Positions 13,963 to 26,835 of a stretch of DNA of 64,000 bases are shown here, in pieces. A program made the translations under genes and the position numbers. How positions within the stretch are numbered: the first letter of the stretch is position 1; each line of letters starts with the position of its first letter. Origin of the DNA: Lates calcarifer (lineage: Eukaryota > Chordata > Actinopteri > Centropomidae); contig NC_066850.1 in NCBI RefSeq assembly GCF_001640805.2, positions 8,283,927-8,347,926 on the forward strand, read 5' to 3'. The notes beneath the pieces were generated by a model. The model made no database searches. It was not told the origin of the DNA and saw only the letters and a program-made list of their open reading frames with translations.

Positions 13963-14531
13963 TGACAACGCTGCCCAGAGTGCTCCAGAAGACCAAAAAA
14001 AAAGACACAAACAACACCACTATCCAAACACTACACTTTGAGTGGTACAAACTGTTTATCAAAGAAATGTTTGGTTGCATTAAAGACACTTACAGAAAAG
14101 GTTAAACTGTAAGATGTGGTATCCCAGAATCACATACATACACACACTTCTCAGATGTTTACTTTTCTTGCACACTCTACACATAGGCTGACTAGTCTGC
14201 AGCATTACAGTAGAGCATTACAGACATACACTTAGACCATTAACTTGACTTTAACCCGTTTCCACCAGCTTTAAATGAGATCTGTACTAGTGAGAGTCAA
14301 CTGTTGGGAGTATAGATGCACTGTGAAAGCTCTAAAGATTCATGCTCCAGTCTCTCAGTGAGACAGCAGATGCAAATGTGTGGTTTTTTGTACATAAAGC
14401 GGAGCTGAATCTTCTATAAAAAGAAGAAAAAGTGCATTAAAAAGCAACATGTTTACTTGCTGATTCTATTCCAGCAATCCTATCGATCAGGTCTTCTCAA
14501 GTAGATCTTTGAATCATTCATCACTAATAAA
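13963..14531 (+). other. apaf1: apaf1 3' UTR with candidate poly(A) signals
   Basis: Non-coding sequence directly after the apaf1 stop. A canonical AATAAA lies at 14526-14531, followed by GT-rich sequence near 14597-14615, and a weaker ATTAAA lies near 14436. The UTR end is inferred: further AATAAA motifs occur at about 15061 and 16661, but both lie in simple A/T repeats. Confidence 0.6.
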
Positions 14532-16214
14532 GAGGTAAATATCAACAGGCTTAAGACATATGATCCTTGCATCAGTGAAACGGCTGAGCATTATTGCATG
14601 TGATGTGAGAGGTTTTCCACTCCGCTGTCTGTAGTCAATATAAGCTATCGTGCATGTCCGCTGATCCATTAGAAGTCATGAAGTGCATCTGACTTGTCTG
14701 TGCTGTGATGTTTTTTCTAACTTTAATTTTTTAGATTTTGCATTTGAGGGTAAAATCTTCTGCCTCCAGTCCGAACCATTGTTGGTGCAAACAATTTTGA
14801 GCCTTTTATTTACACTGCAGCCTTGGTCTGAGTGGGAATACTGTAGGTACTGCAGGATGTGTGTGTTTTCTGTAAATGGGTTACGCCAGCACAGATACAA
14901 CTTCTTATACTTTGATAATTAAAAATTAATACTATGATTAAGTTTTAATGAGTACACATTTAAAGTGAAATCTTAAGGTCTTTTGAAAGCCTGCGAGTCT
15001 ATTTGTACATCCGAACTATTTGTACTTTTGAACTTAGATTAAAGGTAAATGATTTCTGTAAAATAAATAAATAAATAAATAATTAAAAATCGCACCATTT
15101 GATTTATAATTTATAATCAAATTTCTACTTGCTAAACTTAAAAGGCACTTTTCGTGCTTTACTAATTGTTTAATTTTTTGTAACAGGTCTTTTAAACTCT
15201 ATACATCACTTTTTACACATTTTTATCTGCACTTTGTCTGACTACTGAGCCTTTTCCTGTTCTGAGCACTTTGAAGCAGCAGTTACAATCATTCATCGTT
15301 CATTTGTTCAGACAATTAAAGATGGATTCTTGCTTTGATTTGACAACACAGATGAGTGTTTCTGTAATCTATCACACCTGTTCATTGCAGTGGTAATAAC
15401 ACAGTCTCCGGCTCCAGCAGGAGTAATAAACACACAAGGACAATGAATGGACAAAGTGAGGATCCACTTCACTCTCTCTGAACAATGCTGTTGTCATTGT
15501 CACGTCGTGCTCTTCCTGATTGGTGCTTTTAAAGTGACATAAATTCAATCTGCAGATTTCCTTCCTGTGTAGGTCTCTGTCAGATGTAGTTGTTGAAATA
15601 ATGATGTCTGCTCAGGATGTATTGACACTGTTACATAGTGTGGTGCAATGTGAGTGTAATTTATATCAGATTAAATGATATAAACTATGATATCATTGTG
15701 TCTCCTGCTTTGTGGTGATTTCATTTCTGTGATGATGCTGTCTGTGTGTAATGACAGCAGATTCTGTGAATTTAATAGTCCTGTATGTGCAGACGTCCTC
15801 CTCCCTCCTCCTCCTTGTCCTCCAGAGTTTCAGCTGCTGCTCGACAATGGTCTTAAATCTTGGGACTGACTGACTGTCACTCGTCCTGTCCTGCGCCACC
15901 TCCAGTTTTCACTCCAAATGTCACCCAGTGACTGAGAAGATTCATTCATGCCTGGAAAGAACTGAGTGACAGTCATTCCTGTTATTTGGACAAATGAGTT
16001 GCATGAGATTCAATAACCTGTTGAGCAGAGTAACAGATTTTCAGTGCTGTCTGCACCACTTTGAACCACTGAGCTATTTAGAGCAGTTAACAAAAGAATC
16101 TGCATTTTCTTTTTTTTCCACATAAGAAACATATTCCCCTGTTTAGTTTAATTTGTTGTCTAAATCTGCAGATCGAAAGGTTAGTTGTCTCAATCTAAGT
16201 GTATGTACCATCCT
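14532..16214. other. Intergenic sequence, no gene recognised
   Basis: AT-rich sequence downstream of apaf1. It holds an (AAAT)n microsatellite at 15060-15081 and no exon with acceptable splice sites plus recognisable protein similarity. Short ORFs near 15690-15900 on both strands overlap each other and have no support. Confidence 0.6.
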
Positions 16215-16460
16215 ACATGTTAATTTGCGCGATAGGCGGAGGACAGTGTGGACTGCAGTCGATGATGAAAAGAGGCGTTCACATTTACTGGTGTAAACCA
16301 GCTGATTTATGTCTTCAACACCTCCCTGTCATCACATCCATCAGCTGACTTTCATTAAACTTGAAGATTGCATAGACCCAGCTCCCAGCGCAGATATGAC
16401 TTAGATATGTGTTGAAGCAGTTACTGATGAAAGTCTAGTGTGATTCAGTTAATGAATCAG
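16215..16460 (+). repeat. Unnamed dispersed repeat, copy 1
   Basis: Diverged direct copy of 18640-18875. Shared blocks in the same order include GGAGGACRGT, GGACTGCAGTC/GGGCTGCAGTC, 'CATTTACTG', 'CAGCTGATTTATGTCTT/TAGCTGATGAATATCTT', 'GACTTTSA', 'AAACTTG', 'CCCAGCTC/TCCAGCTC' and 'TAGTGTGATTCA'. No terminal inverted repeats or coding capacity seen. The two copies bracket the CpG-rich candidate promoter at 17171-17653. Confidence 0.75.
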
Positions 16461-17170
16461 TTTTGTGGGAAGGGATGTTACCGTACATCCATTTTAATCA
16501 GGGCCATAGCTACCACTGAGATCATGTCCTCTGTATGTTTTTTTTCTGGTGGTTTCAAGGACCTGTGGGGAGTTTTTAACATTGGTGTATGCTTTATGGG
16601 TTGGTTTCTGTATTCTACAGTTTATGCTCATTATATCACATTCTGACTACTTTTAGTCCAATAAATAAATAAAATAAAACACAATTTCCCACCAAGAATT
16701 TATTCCAGTGGAGAGAAACCCATGTATTTTTAATTCAGAATTTTTATCATTTTTTAAGATTAACTGAGACTTAGGATTCTCTTATGTGTTCTCCCACTTC
16801 TTAAACTAAATAAGCAGTTTTAAAACCCACTAGATTACTTGAAAATTGCATTGTCACAGAGTTGAAAACAGGGCTGTTTATCTTCATGAAAAGTTGGTGT
16901 TTTGGAACACAGTAATAACAGTAACAGTAATTATGTACCATTTAAATCAATAAAATGTTTTTTTCCCCCTCTCATTTTCTTCTTAAAAAAACCAAAAACA
17001 AATAAGCCTAATAGAAGCCTAATAATGTACATTCTGGGACTGGAGCCTGATCAATATTTTCTGGGGGAGTCATGACCTAAGTCCTGGGCATTTATCCTTA
17101 AAAAAGTATAGGATGAAAGCTGAGAGGCTGGAGTTAAATGATTGGAAAAGATTAGTAGACAAGCGCCCAG

Positions 17171-17653
17171 TGCTTGTTCCTCATGCTCTTCGTCCTCCCG
17201 CCACAGGGTGGCGCTGCTGCACAGACACTGTTACCAGAGCGCCTGTTCCGGTTCAATTCTAATGATGGCGGGCCACGTTGACAGAGGTTAACGAGAGCAG
17301 ACTAAAATATTCAATTTCTTGGGGGAAAAAACAAAAGAAGCAAATGAAGAAACGGGCAACTATAGTGATAATATTCAGGAGAACGGAGAAAACACGTATT
17401 TTGAGGATAACTCGGTCAGCGATTCAATGCTGTTCCGAAGTTTGCGTTGATGCTAGCTAGCTAGCATCTGAAGGGACAGCGTCTCTGAGCAAGTAATCAG
17501 CTCACCTGTGCACACCTATGTGCACCATTTTGACCGCTCCTTTTCCAAACTGGGATGTATGGCCTCAAGGACGAACTAACACCAAGACGAGTGACACTTT
17601 TATCACGATAAAACGGATTAAATCTGCTCAGTACCCTGGCATTTTGGTTTAAG
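17171..17653 (+). promoter_or_regulatory. Orphan CpG-rich promoter / non-coding first exon candidate
   Basis: CpG density rises sharply against the AT-rich surroundings (for example CGTCCTCCCGCC, GGTGGCGCTGC, GAGCGCC, GGCGGGCC). A YY1-like ATGGCGG lies at about 17264 and an ETS-like TTCCGG at about 17248. The segment ends in a strong donor, AAG|GTAAGT, with the exon ending at 17653. No convincing initiator ORF is present, so it would be a 5' UTR exon. A possible minus-strand donor (CACAG|GTGAGC, near 17505) hints at bidirectional transcription. I found no downstream exon that continues it. The gene identity is unknown; it could be a lncRNA or an unrecognised small gene. Confidence 0.45.
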
Positions 17654-18639
17654 GTAAGTCTGCTTGCTACTGTTTGCACTGGACATCTGATATGTGTGAT
17701 ATTTGTTGGCAAACTGCACGAACTCTTTAAAGTGTGTCATTATTTCGAGGTTAGATCTCCACAGGCCTCTATAGTCCCTATTTTGTTTATATGTTGTTGC
17801 TAAAAACAAATAAAAATAGACATGCCGCAGAGATGAAGTGGATACGACACGTTTGTATATTTCTGTGCATGTGTTGACATTACACGTTACATTGCTGCAA
17901 CAGTGTCTGTTTCTATTTCCTGCTATTTTATAACTGAATACTTGTTATTTAAGTATCAGGGGCAGACTATAGATATTCACGGCAGTATGTAGGTTAATTC
18001 GGGTAAACTGGCATCTTGGAATAGGTTATAGTATTTAGAAGTTAAAAGTTGAGAAGGGTGTTTTCAGATGTGTTGTTTTGTTTGAGCAAGTTTCTAAAAT
18101 CCCAAGATGATCTGTTTACGAACAGAGAAAAACCTAAAATACTCACATTGGAGAAACAAGCAAATGCCTGGCAGTTTTATTTTAAAAAAGGAAACAATTA
18201 ATGTATTATCAGTTATTCTTTTTTTCTATCAAGCATTACTATCAATTAATGTGTTATAGTTTCTGATTTCTATTTGATCGATTAATTGATTATTTCAGTT
18301 TCTCCAAGTTTTTGCAGAATTTTAGTAAACTTGATTTCAGTTCATCCAAGTCAGTCACCATCTTGCCCTGTTTTACGGAACAATAATTGGATAATTGTTT
18401 TCAGCAAAATGATATGTTTATTTAGTCGACTTCCAAGTGATAATTTGATGTTACCACCGTAGTCCTATTTGACTTCTCAAATTACTAAGCCACAGCAGTC
18501 AGAGGATCTCAGAGCTGCCAGTGGTGTTGACATTCAAATGGGGGCAGAATATATAACTTCCCTCTTGAAATTAGACACAACAGGTGCAGATCTTATCTCA
18601 TATATTGTATATGTCCTACATACTGCATACTGACCTCAC

Positions 18640-18875
18640 TCCTCTAATTTACTCTCAGGCTGGAGGACGGTCTGGGCTGCAGTCCACGATGACATGAGGT
18701 GTTTGCATTTACTGAAGTAATATAGCTGATGAATATCTTTAACACATCCACCAGTTGACTTTGAGTAAACTTGCTGGGTGAAGGCTGGGCTCCAGCTCTC
18801 AGCCTTGTTGTGTGTTATAGCAGTGATTGATAAAGCTGTAGTGTGATTCATCAGTGCTTAATTAATTAGATTTCT
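18640..18875 (+). repeat. Unnamed dispersed repeat, copy 2
   Basis: Second copy of the element at 16215-16460, same orientation, about 2.4 kb downstream. The copies are clearly diverged, with many substitutions and small indels, so this is an old family rather than a recent local duplication. Confidence 0.75.
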
Positions 18876-19298
18876 ATGTGATGACAGGCAGGTGAGGAGG
18901 GCTAACAAAGGATGTGACCATGACTGTTAGCAGTTACCACGTCATATTGAGACGAGTGTATTATCGGAGCTTGTTGCAGGAGTGTTTATGCAGATTGTTG
19001 CAATAACAATTTAAAGAAGAAATACTTGACTACAACTTTAATGACCAGTATTGCTGTTGCCATTCATTTCTATAAAACAAACTGGCCTATATTAGTGATC
19101 CGCAGGCACTATATCTAAAACAGATGAGAATGTTCTCAGCGTGATCGCACATAATTAAAATAATCAATTAAAATAATCAACAAATAATAAAGAGAGAAAG
19201 AAAAGGTCAACTTGACCAGTGTACATCTAAAAAATGTATCAATTTAGGTCACATTTATAAAGATATCATATTTAAATGTAGTAGATTTACTTCTACTA

Positions 19299-19576
19299 CT
19301 TGAGGACCATTGTCCTGCTGCATCACCCAACTTCTCCTAAACTTCAGCTGGTGGACAGCCACCCTGACATTATCCTGTCAGATACTTTGGTAAACCTGGG
19401 AATTTATTTTCCCCATGATGATGGCGAGCTGTCCAGGCTTAGAGACAGCAAAGCGGCCCTAAATCATGACACTCCCTCCACTGTATTTCACCTGCAGGAT
19501 CATGTTTTCATGTTGGTATACAGTACCTGTTTTACACCATACTGCTGTGTGTTCTTCCCAAACAATGCAGTCTTAG
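19299..19576 (-). mobile_element. Decayed Tc1/mariner transposase fragment
   Basis: On the minus strand one frame reads EEHTAVWCKTGTV, then VKYSGGSVMI-stop-GRFA, then PGQLAIIMGKINSQVYQSI-stop, then QLKFRRSWVMQQDNGPQ. This is the order of the catalytic core of Tc1-like DDE transposases ('VKYGGGSIMLWGCF', '...GKINSxxY...', 'QQDNDPKH'), where the D of QQDN is the second catalytic acidic residue. At least two in-frame stops interrupt it, and no terminal inverted repeats or N-terminal paired-like domain were found. It is a dead remnant. The plus-strand ORF over the same bases is a shadow. Confidence 0.85.
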
Positions 19577-19579
19577 ATT

Positions 19580-22500
19580 TACTTTCTTTTGCCCCTTTAA
19601 GTCAGCTAGCTTGTAAACCTCAATGTAATCAAGCAATCATATATGTCACACTTCAGTCTGTAAATATCACAGGCCACTCAGAAAAAAAAAACAAAAAAAT
19701 ATGCCTGTCATGACCTCACCACCTGTTTCTCATCTTGAGGACCAGCTTCAAATACTTAAATCTAAATAAAAATCTGTCCTTTATATAAATTTAGAATAAT
19801 GGTGTGCTCCAGCACTCACAACAAGAGGCCTTGTTATCTGGCCAAAACAGGACGACATTACCTACTTATCCCCTGACAGTAAACTTGAAACCATTTGTCT
19901 CGGGGTCTTTAGACATTCTGGGCGCTGCAGAACTTCATGGCTGCCAGTCAGATTTGGGAACTGGTCCAATCATGGTGCAAGACTTGGAGCGGCCATATGA
20001 CATACTAATGCAATGTTGCCAGCTGTCCGTCATACTTCAGTACTTTCTATTTATATGCTGTCACTTAGTTGCTGATATAAAGACAGCCTATTTTTCTGCA
20101 GCACATACCCCTTTATCGTGTTGTATATTCTCAATCAGGTCTGAACCGGATATTTCCAGGATTTGAAACACAAAAGAAATGATTGTGTTAAATTTAGGGT
20201 GTTGTCTTTGATAGGCGGTATTGGATGTCTGCTGCATGAAACACAAATGATTTAGAGAAGGTTTTAGTCGAGTTCAAGCAGCGATTACACACATTTGCAT
20301 GGGTGCAAAGAAAGCTTAGCTGTCTGATTTTAGTATGCAGTTAGCCACGGGCCTATGTGAGAAGAGAATGAGCGTCTTAAATTGTTGCTGATCTCATCTT
20401 TTCCACATTCCCACCTGTGCAGACGGCTTTGCCAAGTTCAGATAATTAGCAGCGATCCTTTTCCCTCCAAGTGAAATTAAACATATCTGATACTCTCAGC
20501 CCTTGAAGGTGGGATTAGATTCAAGTATCTGGTTTGGTCTGGAACGGCCAATTTGTCCAGCTTTGTATGCTTAAAAAATCTTGCTATTCCTCTGAGTGTT
20601 TATTTGTGTTTTTTTCCAAATGAAAGACAGGGAAATGTTGAATTCCACGACTTGCTTCCTCTTCTTTTTCCGTGCATCTCCGACACCACATGCATTCACA
20701 CCCGCTGCAGTCTCCACGGGAATGGTGTTAAGTTTTTAAAGTGTGGTTTAGGTGTGCACTAACCTCATTAATTCTACTCTCTCCTGCTTAATTAATCTTT
20801 GTCTGCTGCTGAAGTAATTACAGCTATCTGGCTGTCTGAGTGTCTACACACTACTGACACCACCTTCCCCTCTTGGCCGCAGAGTTTCCTTTCTGCAGTC
20901 TCTGATGTCTGTCATACTGTAAGCGCTAATTTACTGTGGCATGAATGGGGAGTAAAAAAGAGCCAAGGCTTTGTCCTTTGAACTCCTGGATATTGTCTGC
21001 CGTTAATGTTTCAGGTGTTACAAAATATTCTGCTGCTGCACTCATGACTGGCAGCAAAATGATTACGGTCTGCCAAAAGTGTTATTATGTCCTTTGTTCT
21101 AGATTTAATGACTTTTGTCCTCAGAGTTGATTTGATAAAGTTTAATTTAAACAAAGTCATAGTAGAATAGATTTATTTTGGATAGTCAGGTGGCAGATTG
21201 CACCTTGGATAACAGCATTTAAGATGATATGTTCAGAGGTCTGCAAGCCTAATTAGCCTGATTCATCCACGGTGTCTGTTAAGAAGTGCAGCCTAATGCG
21301 AGGCTGATATTTAAACCTCCATAGTTTCCCAGTCAGAGGTCTGTAGCTGCATGTGGACTCCCAGGAGATTTTAAAAGGTTCTGTTTCAAAAGAACTAAGC
21401 TCCCCTCCGGCTTTCTGTCTGCTGTCTAAGACTTTCATTTTGTTTTCATTCTCTCCCTCTGCTCTTTTTCTCCTTCTTTCCTCTCATTAATTTTTCACTT
21501 TGCTATTTTTCAAGCTGGTGGCTATGCAGTGTGCAATTGTGCATGCACATTTTGGGGTAGCCACCCAAACACATCACACACATGCGCTCTTTGAAGAAGT
21601 GAGGGATGATGAGTCCCAAATAAAGTCACACATGTACGTGCTCAGAGAGAGGTGTGAGGCCCGTCTGAGTGTCAGCTTGTGTTTGGAAGGTGGGAGTGTG
21701 ATTGCATGAGACTGAAATGAATATTTGTGGTGAAATATGGCTACAGTTATTTTAGTGACTGTGTTGGTTGGTTAGTTTTTCAGTAATTAATTAGGCTGGC
21801 TTTACTCTATATTTTTATTATAGTCAACAAATCCCATGAAAACAACAAAACACACAGTTTGTTAGTTTGTCTTTGAACAATTTCCAAACTTCCCAGTCTT
21901 TGGCACTCTGCCCATTGGATCCTACTGAACACATAAGTCTGTAGAAACAGGTCACATACATGTTGTTTCACCTGTAAAAATGGTAGTTTTTCACTTTTCC
22001 TTGAAAAACTATTGATTTGCCAAAAGAGCTTATCTGTTAACTAATCTAGCTCTATCCTCTGTAATAACAGTATTTTGAGTTTTGAAGAACTGGGACCAGG
22101 ATGTGTACAACTGGTAGAAAATACAGTTGTATACAGTGTTTACAGAAACAAACTGTTTCATTACTGAATACCTTTGTATCTTTGGTATTTCTGTATTGCA
22201 ATTTCTTTTAATTATTGGCTAATGCAGATATATTTGCAATAAGCTAATATCAACCAATATGTGTGCCTGGCAGGTTTACTGTGTAAGTTTGGTTTTACAA
22301 CTTAACTTTCCAGTCCTAATTCCATTCATTGGCCCATATAAGAATATGGCTCACCTTAAAGGAGCAGTTGCTGAGTTTGGCAAGAGAGGAAACTGAATGA
22401 ACCAGGCAAACTGAAAAAGGCTTTATCTACTGTGTGTGTTCATGTGTGTGTGATCTCTACCTGCTCTCAGGCCTGGTGACGGCTGCCAACAATAGCAGCT

Positions 22501-25500
22501 ACACTGATTACAGGGCTCTCGCAGTTGCCAGCCCCCATACCCAACTCAACACACACACAAGTGTTGTCCCTCTGCTCTTTGACCATTAGATCTCTCACAC
22601 CCCTTGAGTGGTGGGTCGCCACATTATCATTCCCCTGTGTCTTTTGGCCATGTTTTGCTGTTACATCCTCACCCCATGTGGATGTGAGAGAGGGTGTGTG
22701 TGCGCGCTGTTTCTCCTGACCTTGGCCAAACATTGGTTCCTGTTTCTGTCAGCTGTTGGCTCAGCTGCGCGCCACCTTTATTGCTTTCCCTTGTCGAGCC
22801 AGAGGGCTGAGAGCCAGAACTCGCTCCCATTTCTCCTTTGCTGCTTCACCTGCCCTCACCCATCTGCCCAGATGGTTTGGGCTGATGTAGGAAACACAGT
22901 GGAGACTACGTCACACAGAGCAGGACTGAGAAATGGCAAAAATCTCTACTTACTGCCATGTGAACTAGTTAGAATGTGAGATTTAGGAGTGTAGTGGAAA
23001 TTGAAATGGAAGAAGGCCCAGGAAGAGCAGATGCTGTAGTCACCCGTGCCTCACCTTGTCCTGCAGCTCACCCCGTCAGGCCAGCAGCACCCACACTGAC
23101 ACACCACAGGAAGAAGAGGGGGAGAGGAAGAGGGGGAAATGGCTGACCTCTTCCTCATCTGTCCACCTGGACAGCATCAGTGAATTTAATAGATAAACTT
23201 GATTGCATTATCCAAAAAATGTTTATACAGTACTGTATATTTTAACACAGGCCTGTAATATATTTTTTAAAGGTGGGATAATTCTTAACTTCTAATGCAG
23301 TTTCACTTATTCAGGAATTAAATTAAGACTAGTTATCTAGACACAATGCAGAGAGGAATTACTGTTGCAGTTGCAACTTGGAAAAAGAAAACTTGAAAAA
23401 AAATCTTAGAATCCATGTCCTCGCTTTCTGTAGGAATAACTGCATTGCTAAGACAAAACAGCCAAGATTGTCTATTAGTGTATACCCAACATGATTGCCT
23501 TGCCATTTGTTTTCCTCATTATTTCCTGTGTTTGGTGTTCTTGGTCCTGTAGTGTGCTATGAGTGTTGGATGAGGTAAAAGCAGCAGTAAGTAGGTATTT
23601 AGGTCCCCTCTTATTGAGAGCAAAAGGTTCATTGTCTTGCTCAAGGGCACTTCAGCCAGCCTGTTGATGATGTGTTTACATACACTGGCTGTTTTTGCAG
23701 GGAAAGCTTCTGCTTACAAAACAGTTTCTCCAGCCACTTGACCGCCCCGCAATCACATATTACACAACGTGCTTTTGAAGCAGACAATCAAACTGTCTTG
23801 CTTGACAACTCATTTGTCCCAATTGTATCCCCGCTGCCTCCTCAATCACACAGTCACCGTCACTCATCCAGCCACAATATGTCACCAGATGCATTTCAGC
23901 ACAGATGCGTTGAAGAAATATGACGCTGGAATCAACCAAACCTTCACAGCAGCAGTTTTTAGGATGAAGCAAGGTGCTGGTCCCGACAGATAAACCCCAA
24001 ATGCACATATACACACACAAACTACTCCAGACAGAGCTTTATTTTTTAATCTGGTTTTGTAGCCGTGAACAAGATTCGTGGCAGCAGGGAAAGTGCAGGC
24101 CAATGAAAGTTCAGCAGCAGTTTTAAAAGCCTCTTAGGGCTCAGTGGAGTGACAGCAGTTTTATCTTACCAGCATTATGGCTGGAATATGCTGATCAGAT
24201 TATAGAGTCCCAAGATGCATCTCCTAATGTTTTACAGCATGTTTCGTCTTAGGGAGAGCTGAACAAAACTCTCCTTTAATAGAGAATCCTAGCTTTTTAA
24301 GTTGTTCATCATAGTTACATAAAGAGCTTTCAGGGGATGGGATGGGTAAAAAGATCGCGTACTTCAAAATTTACTGCCCCTGGTAACATTTGAACCTCCA
24401 ACCTCCACTTTATAAAGCAGATGTCAACCTCAGAACCACCAAGCAGGAAGTTACCTGCTTTAGCTAATCAGTCCTTTTTCCTCTAGTCTTTGAGTGTTAA
24501 GAATTAATTGCGCCGATAACTTTCAAACTTGTAACCGCCATACTACAAAACAAGTTAACCCAAGCTGCTCAGTTTCATACTCTTTGGTGTTTTCCTCAAG
24601 CCTGTGAGTGTTTGTCTCTGGTCTTGGACTTCAAAATTCAATACTACAGAATTTTTGTATTGCATTTTGGAAACAAGATAAAATATAGACACACACTTAT
24701 CAAACCTGCCCCATTTTAAATAAATGGTTATGACTGACCAGAGTTGTCTCAGGATGGATAGACATCTGAACAGGAAAGGGGCCAGATCCATCTTCCATAG
24801 CAAATAAACATAAGCTCACTGATTCGTACACATAGTTAAAGGAACACAAAGCACTACTCTAGATATTCATATAAGGGTTAAAGTCATTTTCCTTCTGTGC
24901 AGTCACTCATGATGACAAGGACTTAGCCTGTGCAAATGTTGGATTTTTCAGTCTAGAATAAATCTCATATGGTCCACTTTTTGTTGTGGGACATTTAATT
25001 CTAATTATTTAGAAGGCTAGAATCAACAGAGCCAAGCTTCTGTTCATGGTGCCACAGGAGACTCTTGTTGGAGCGACTCCACTGACTGCAGGCACACTGG
25101 CAGCTTTCAAGATGATTTCTTATGAATGTAGCAACACATTGGAGTTTAGACCTTACTGAAAGCTTTTCACTTGACTTCTTGAAGGTGAAACACTGAAAAC
25201 ATCCAGGCAAACTTTCCATTTTTTCAGGGGAGCTGGTTGTGTCTGTCGAGGTTGTTGCAGACCACAGTCTTGTTTATCTAGCTTTGGGGGAAGCTGCTGT
25301 CTGAGGTTGTTTTGTTCTGGGGCAGATTTACACTCTGGTCTTCAATTTTATGACATATTGTGAGCTTATAGAGTCTCTGCACCTCACAGCACTGCACACA
25401 AGCTTCTTTTTATGGTATTGTCTGTTTGTGTTGCATTTGTTTCCCTGTTTAGTTGACTATATTTATTTAGGGATCCTTTTACAGCATTATGTGTGAGACT

Positions 25501-26650
25501 GTATCAGTCAGTATTAACAGTCATCCACATTTAGGCGTTGGCATCATCTTGGTTTTAAATATTTGAGCTGAATTAGTACCTGAGATTTAGCACCACACTA
25601 AAACAATATTATCTTGATGAATAGAAACATTCTATAAATCTTTCTTTGATTTAACACAACAAACTTAAGTTTTTAAATTTAAAATATTGTCTCCACACAA
25701 ACAACTCTACAAGACTGTCTTTATAATCAAAACTGGCAAATTTTTAATTTAAATTAGGAACTGTCTGATTGAAAAATAAGATTTGTCCAGACATCCCAGT
25801 TCTCAGAACTTGACTCCATTCAGTACTTACTTGTGTTCTGGATACATTTTTGTTGGTACCAATGAAAGGTACTTTGTTAAACATCCCAAATCAATCACTT
25901 TATATAACCATTACAGAAAGCAAGCTAGTGGCCCTTATAGCTGTCTCTGCTACCATTCAGTCTGACCAAGCAACAAACTGAGTCATTTTTAACATGCCTT
26001 TGTAAGGAAGCCATTATTGTATTAACTTGTGCCAACGCTCTTGCACCATTTAGCTTTAAACATTGGTTGTCCCAAACAATTAGTGCTGCTGCTGCTGAGC
26101 TCAAATGAAGGCAGACAGATCTGGAGCAGAGTGACTGGAGCAGGCTGATGAGCTGTGTGGGCTTGTAGTCTATCTAGCCTCAGGAAGCTTCTGTTTCTGT
26201 GCATTCGTGCTGCTTATCTGCTTATCTTTCATGTGCTTTAAAGAAAAACATTTGTTCATTCATTTGTAGCACCACTAAAAACAGCCACAGAAACTAGACT
26301 TAACGCTGGTTTTGACTCGGAGGATTGAGATGAGATGACAGTCGACAGCTCTTCACTCACGTCATGAGATTTAACCATTTATGACAACAGATGGCTTAAT
26401 TTTGCCTAATGGCTCTGTTCTAAGAAGCTCCTCTCTGTCTATTCAACGAAGCTTGCACAAGAAAGATGGTCTTTAAATAGAGTGCCTCAATGTGCCAGAG
26501 AGTTTGAATAACTAGTAGGTACTGCTGTGGTCAGCTGACTGTCTGGCCTATTCGAGCTCTGGATAGGGATTGTACTTGGTATTGGTGTAATCACTGACTG
26601 ATTACCTTTACTAAACCTACAGCCAAGGTGAAGGCTTAAGGCAAACACTC
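19580..26650. other. Intergenic sequence, no gene recognised
   Basis: Long AT-rich stretch with no supported exon. A 123-codon ORF at 22608-22979 and a 120-codon ORF at 19804-20166 (both +) show no recognisable domain, codon signal or splice context. A segment near 23620-23660 ('CTTGCTCAAGGGCACTTCAG') resembles the edge of a common fish interspersed repeat. Nothing else could be assigned. Confidence 0.6.
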
Positions 26651-26654
26651 TGCA

Positions 26655-26835
26655 TGATTAGATTTTGTCATAAAGGAATAGTGTGGAAAAAAATGCTTTC
26701 TCGCTTTCTTGCGTAGAGTTAGATGAGAAGAGCTACACCAATCTGCACTAGCAAACATTGTATCTTGCTTGTTTAATCTGTACTGAACAGTTTGCGGTTT
26801 TAAATGGAGCTATGTAGTTTAATTACCTCTTGATG
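26655..26835 (+). repeat. Percomorph dispersed repeat fragment
   Basis: Contains 'CTTTCTTGCGTAGAGTTAGA', 'GATGAGAAGAGCTACACCA' and 'TGTTTAATCTGTACTGAACA', followed by 'GCGGTTTTAAATGG'. These resemble two separate parts of the same abundant percomorph repeat seen at 13500-13672, with the middle missing. Recognition is from memory. Confidence 0.6.

Noticed and set aside
17451..17465. GCTAGCTAGCTAGC palindrome as a possible attachment or binding site
   Set aside because: TTAGC/GCTAGC runs are common simple sequence in fish DNA and recur at 27160 and 36040-36120.
19300..19713. 137-codon plus ORF
   Set aside because: Lies antisense to the Tc1/mariner transposase remnant; the meaningful frame is on the minus strand.
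19804..20166. 120-codon plus ORF
   Set aside because: No similarity, no paired splice sites; follows a transposon remnant and may be old repeat sequence.
22608..22979. 123-codon plus ORF
   Set aside because: No recognisable domain, no splice signals, Cys/Leu-rich composition typical of chance frames in this base composition.
24370..24425. Possible tRNA-derived SINE head (GGTTCAAATGTTACC on the minus strand)
   Set aside because: Only a partial B-box; no A-box at proper spacing and no tail. No functional tRNA gene was found in the window.
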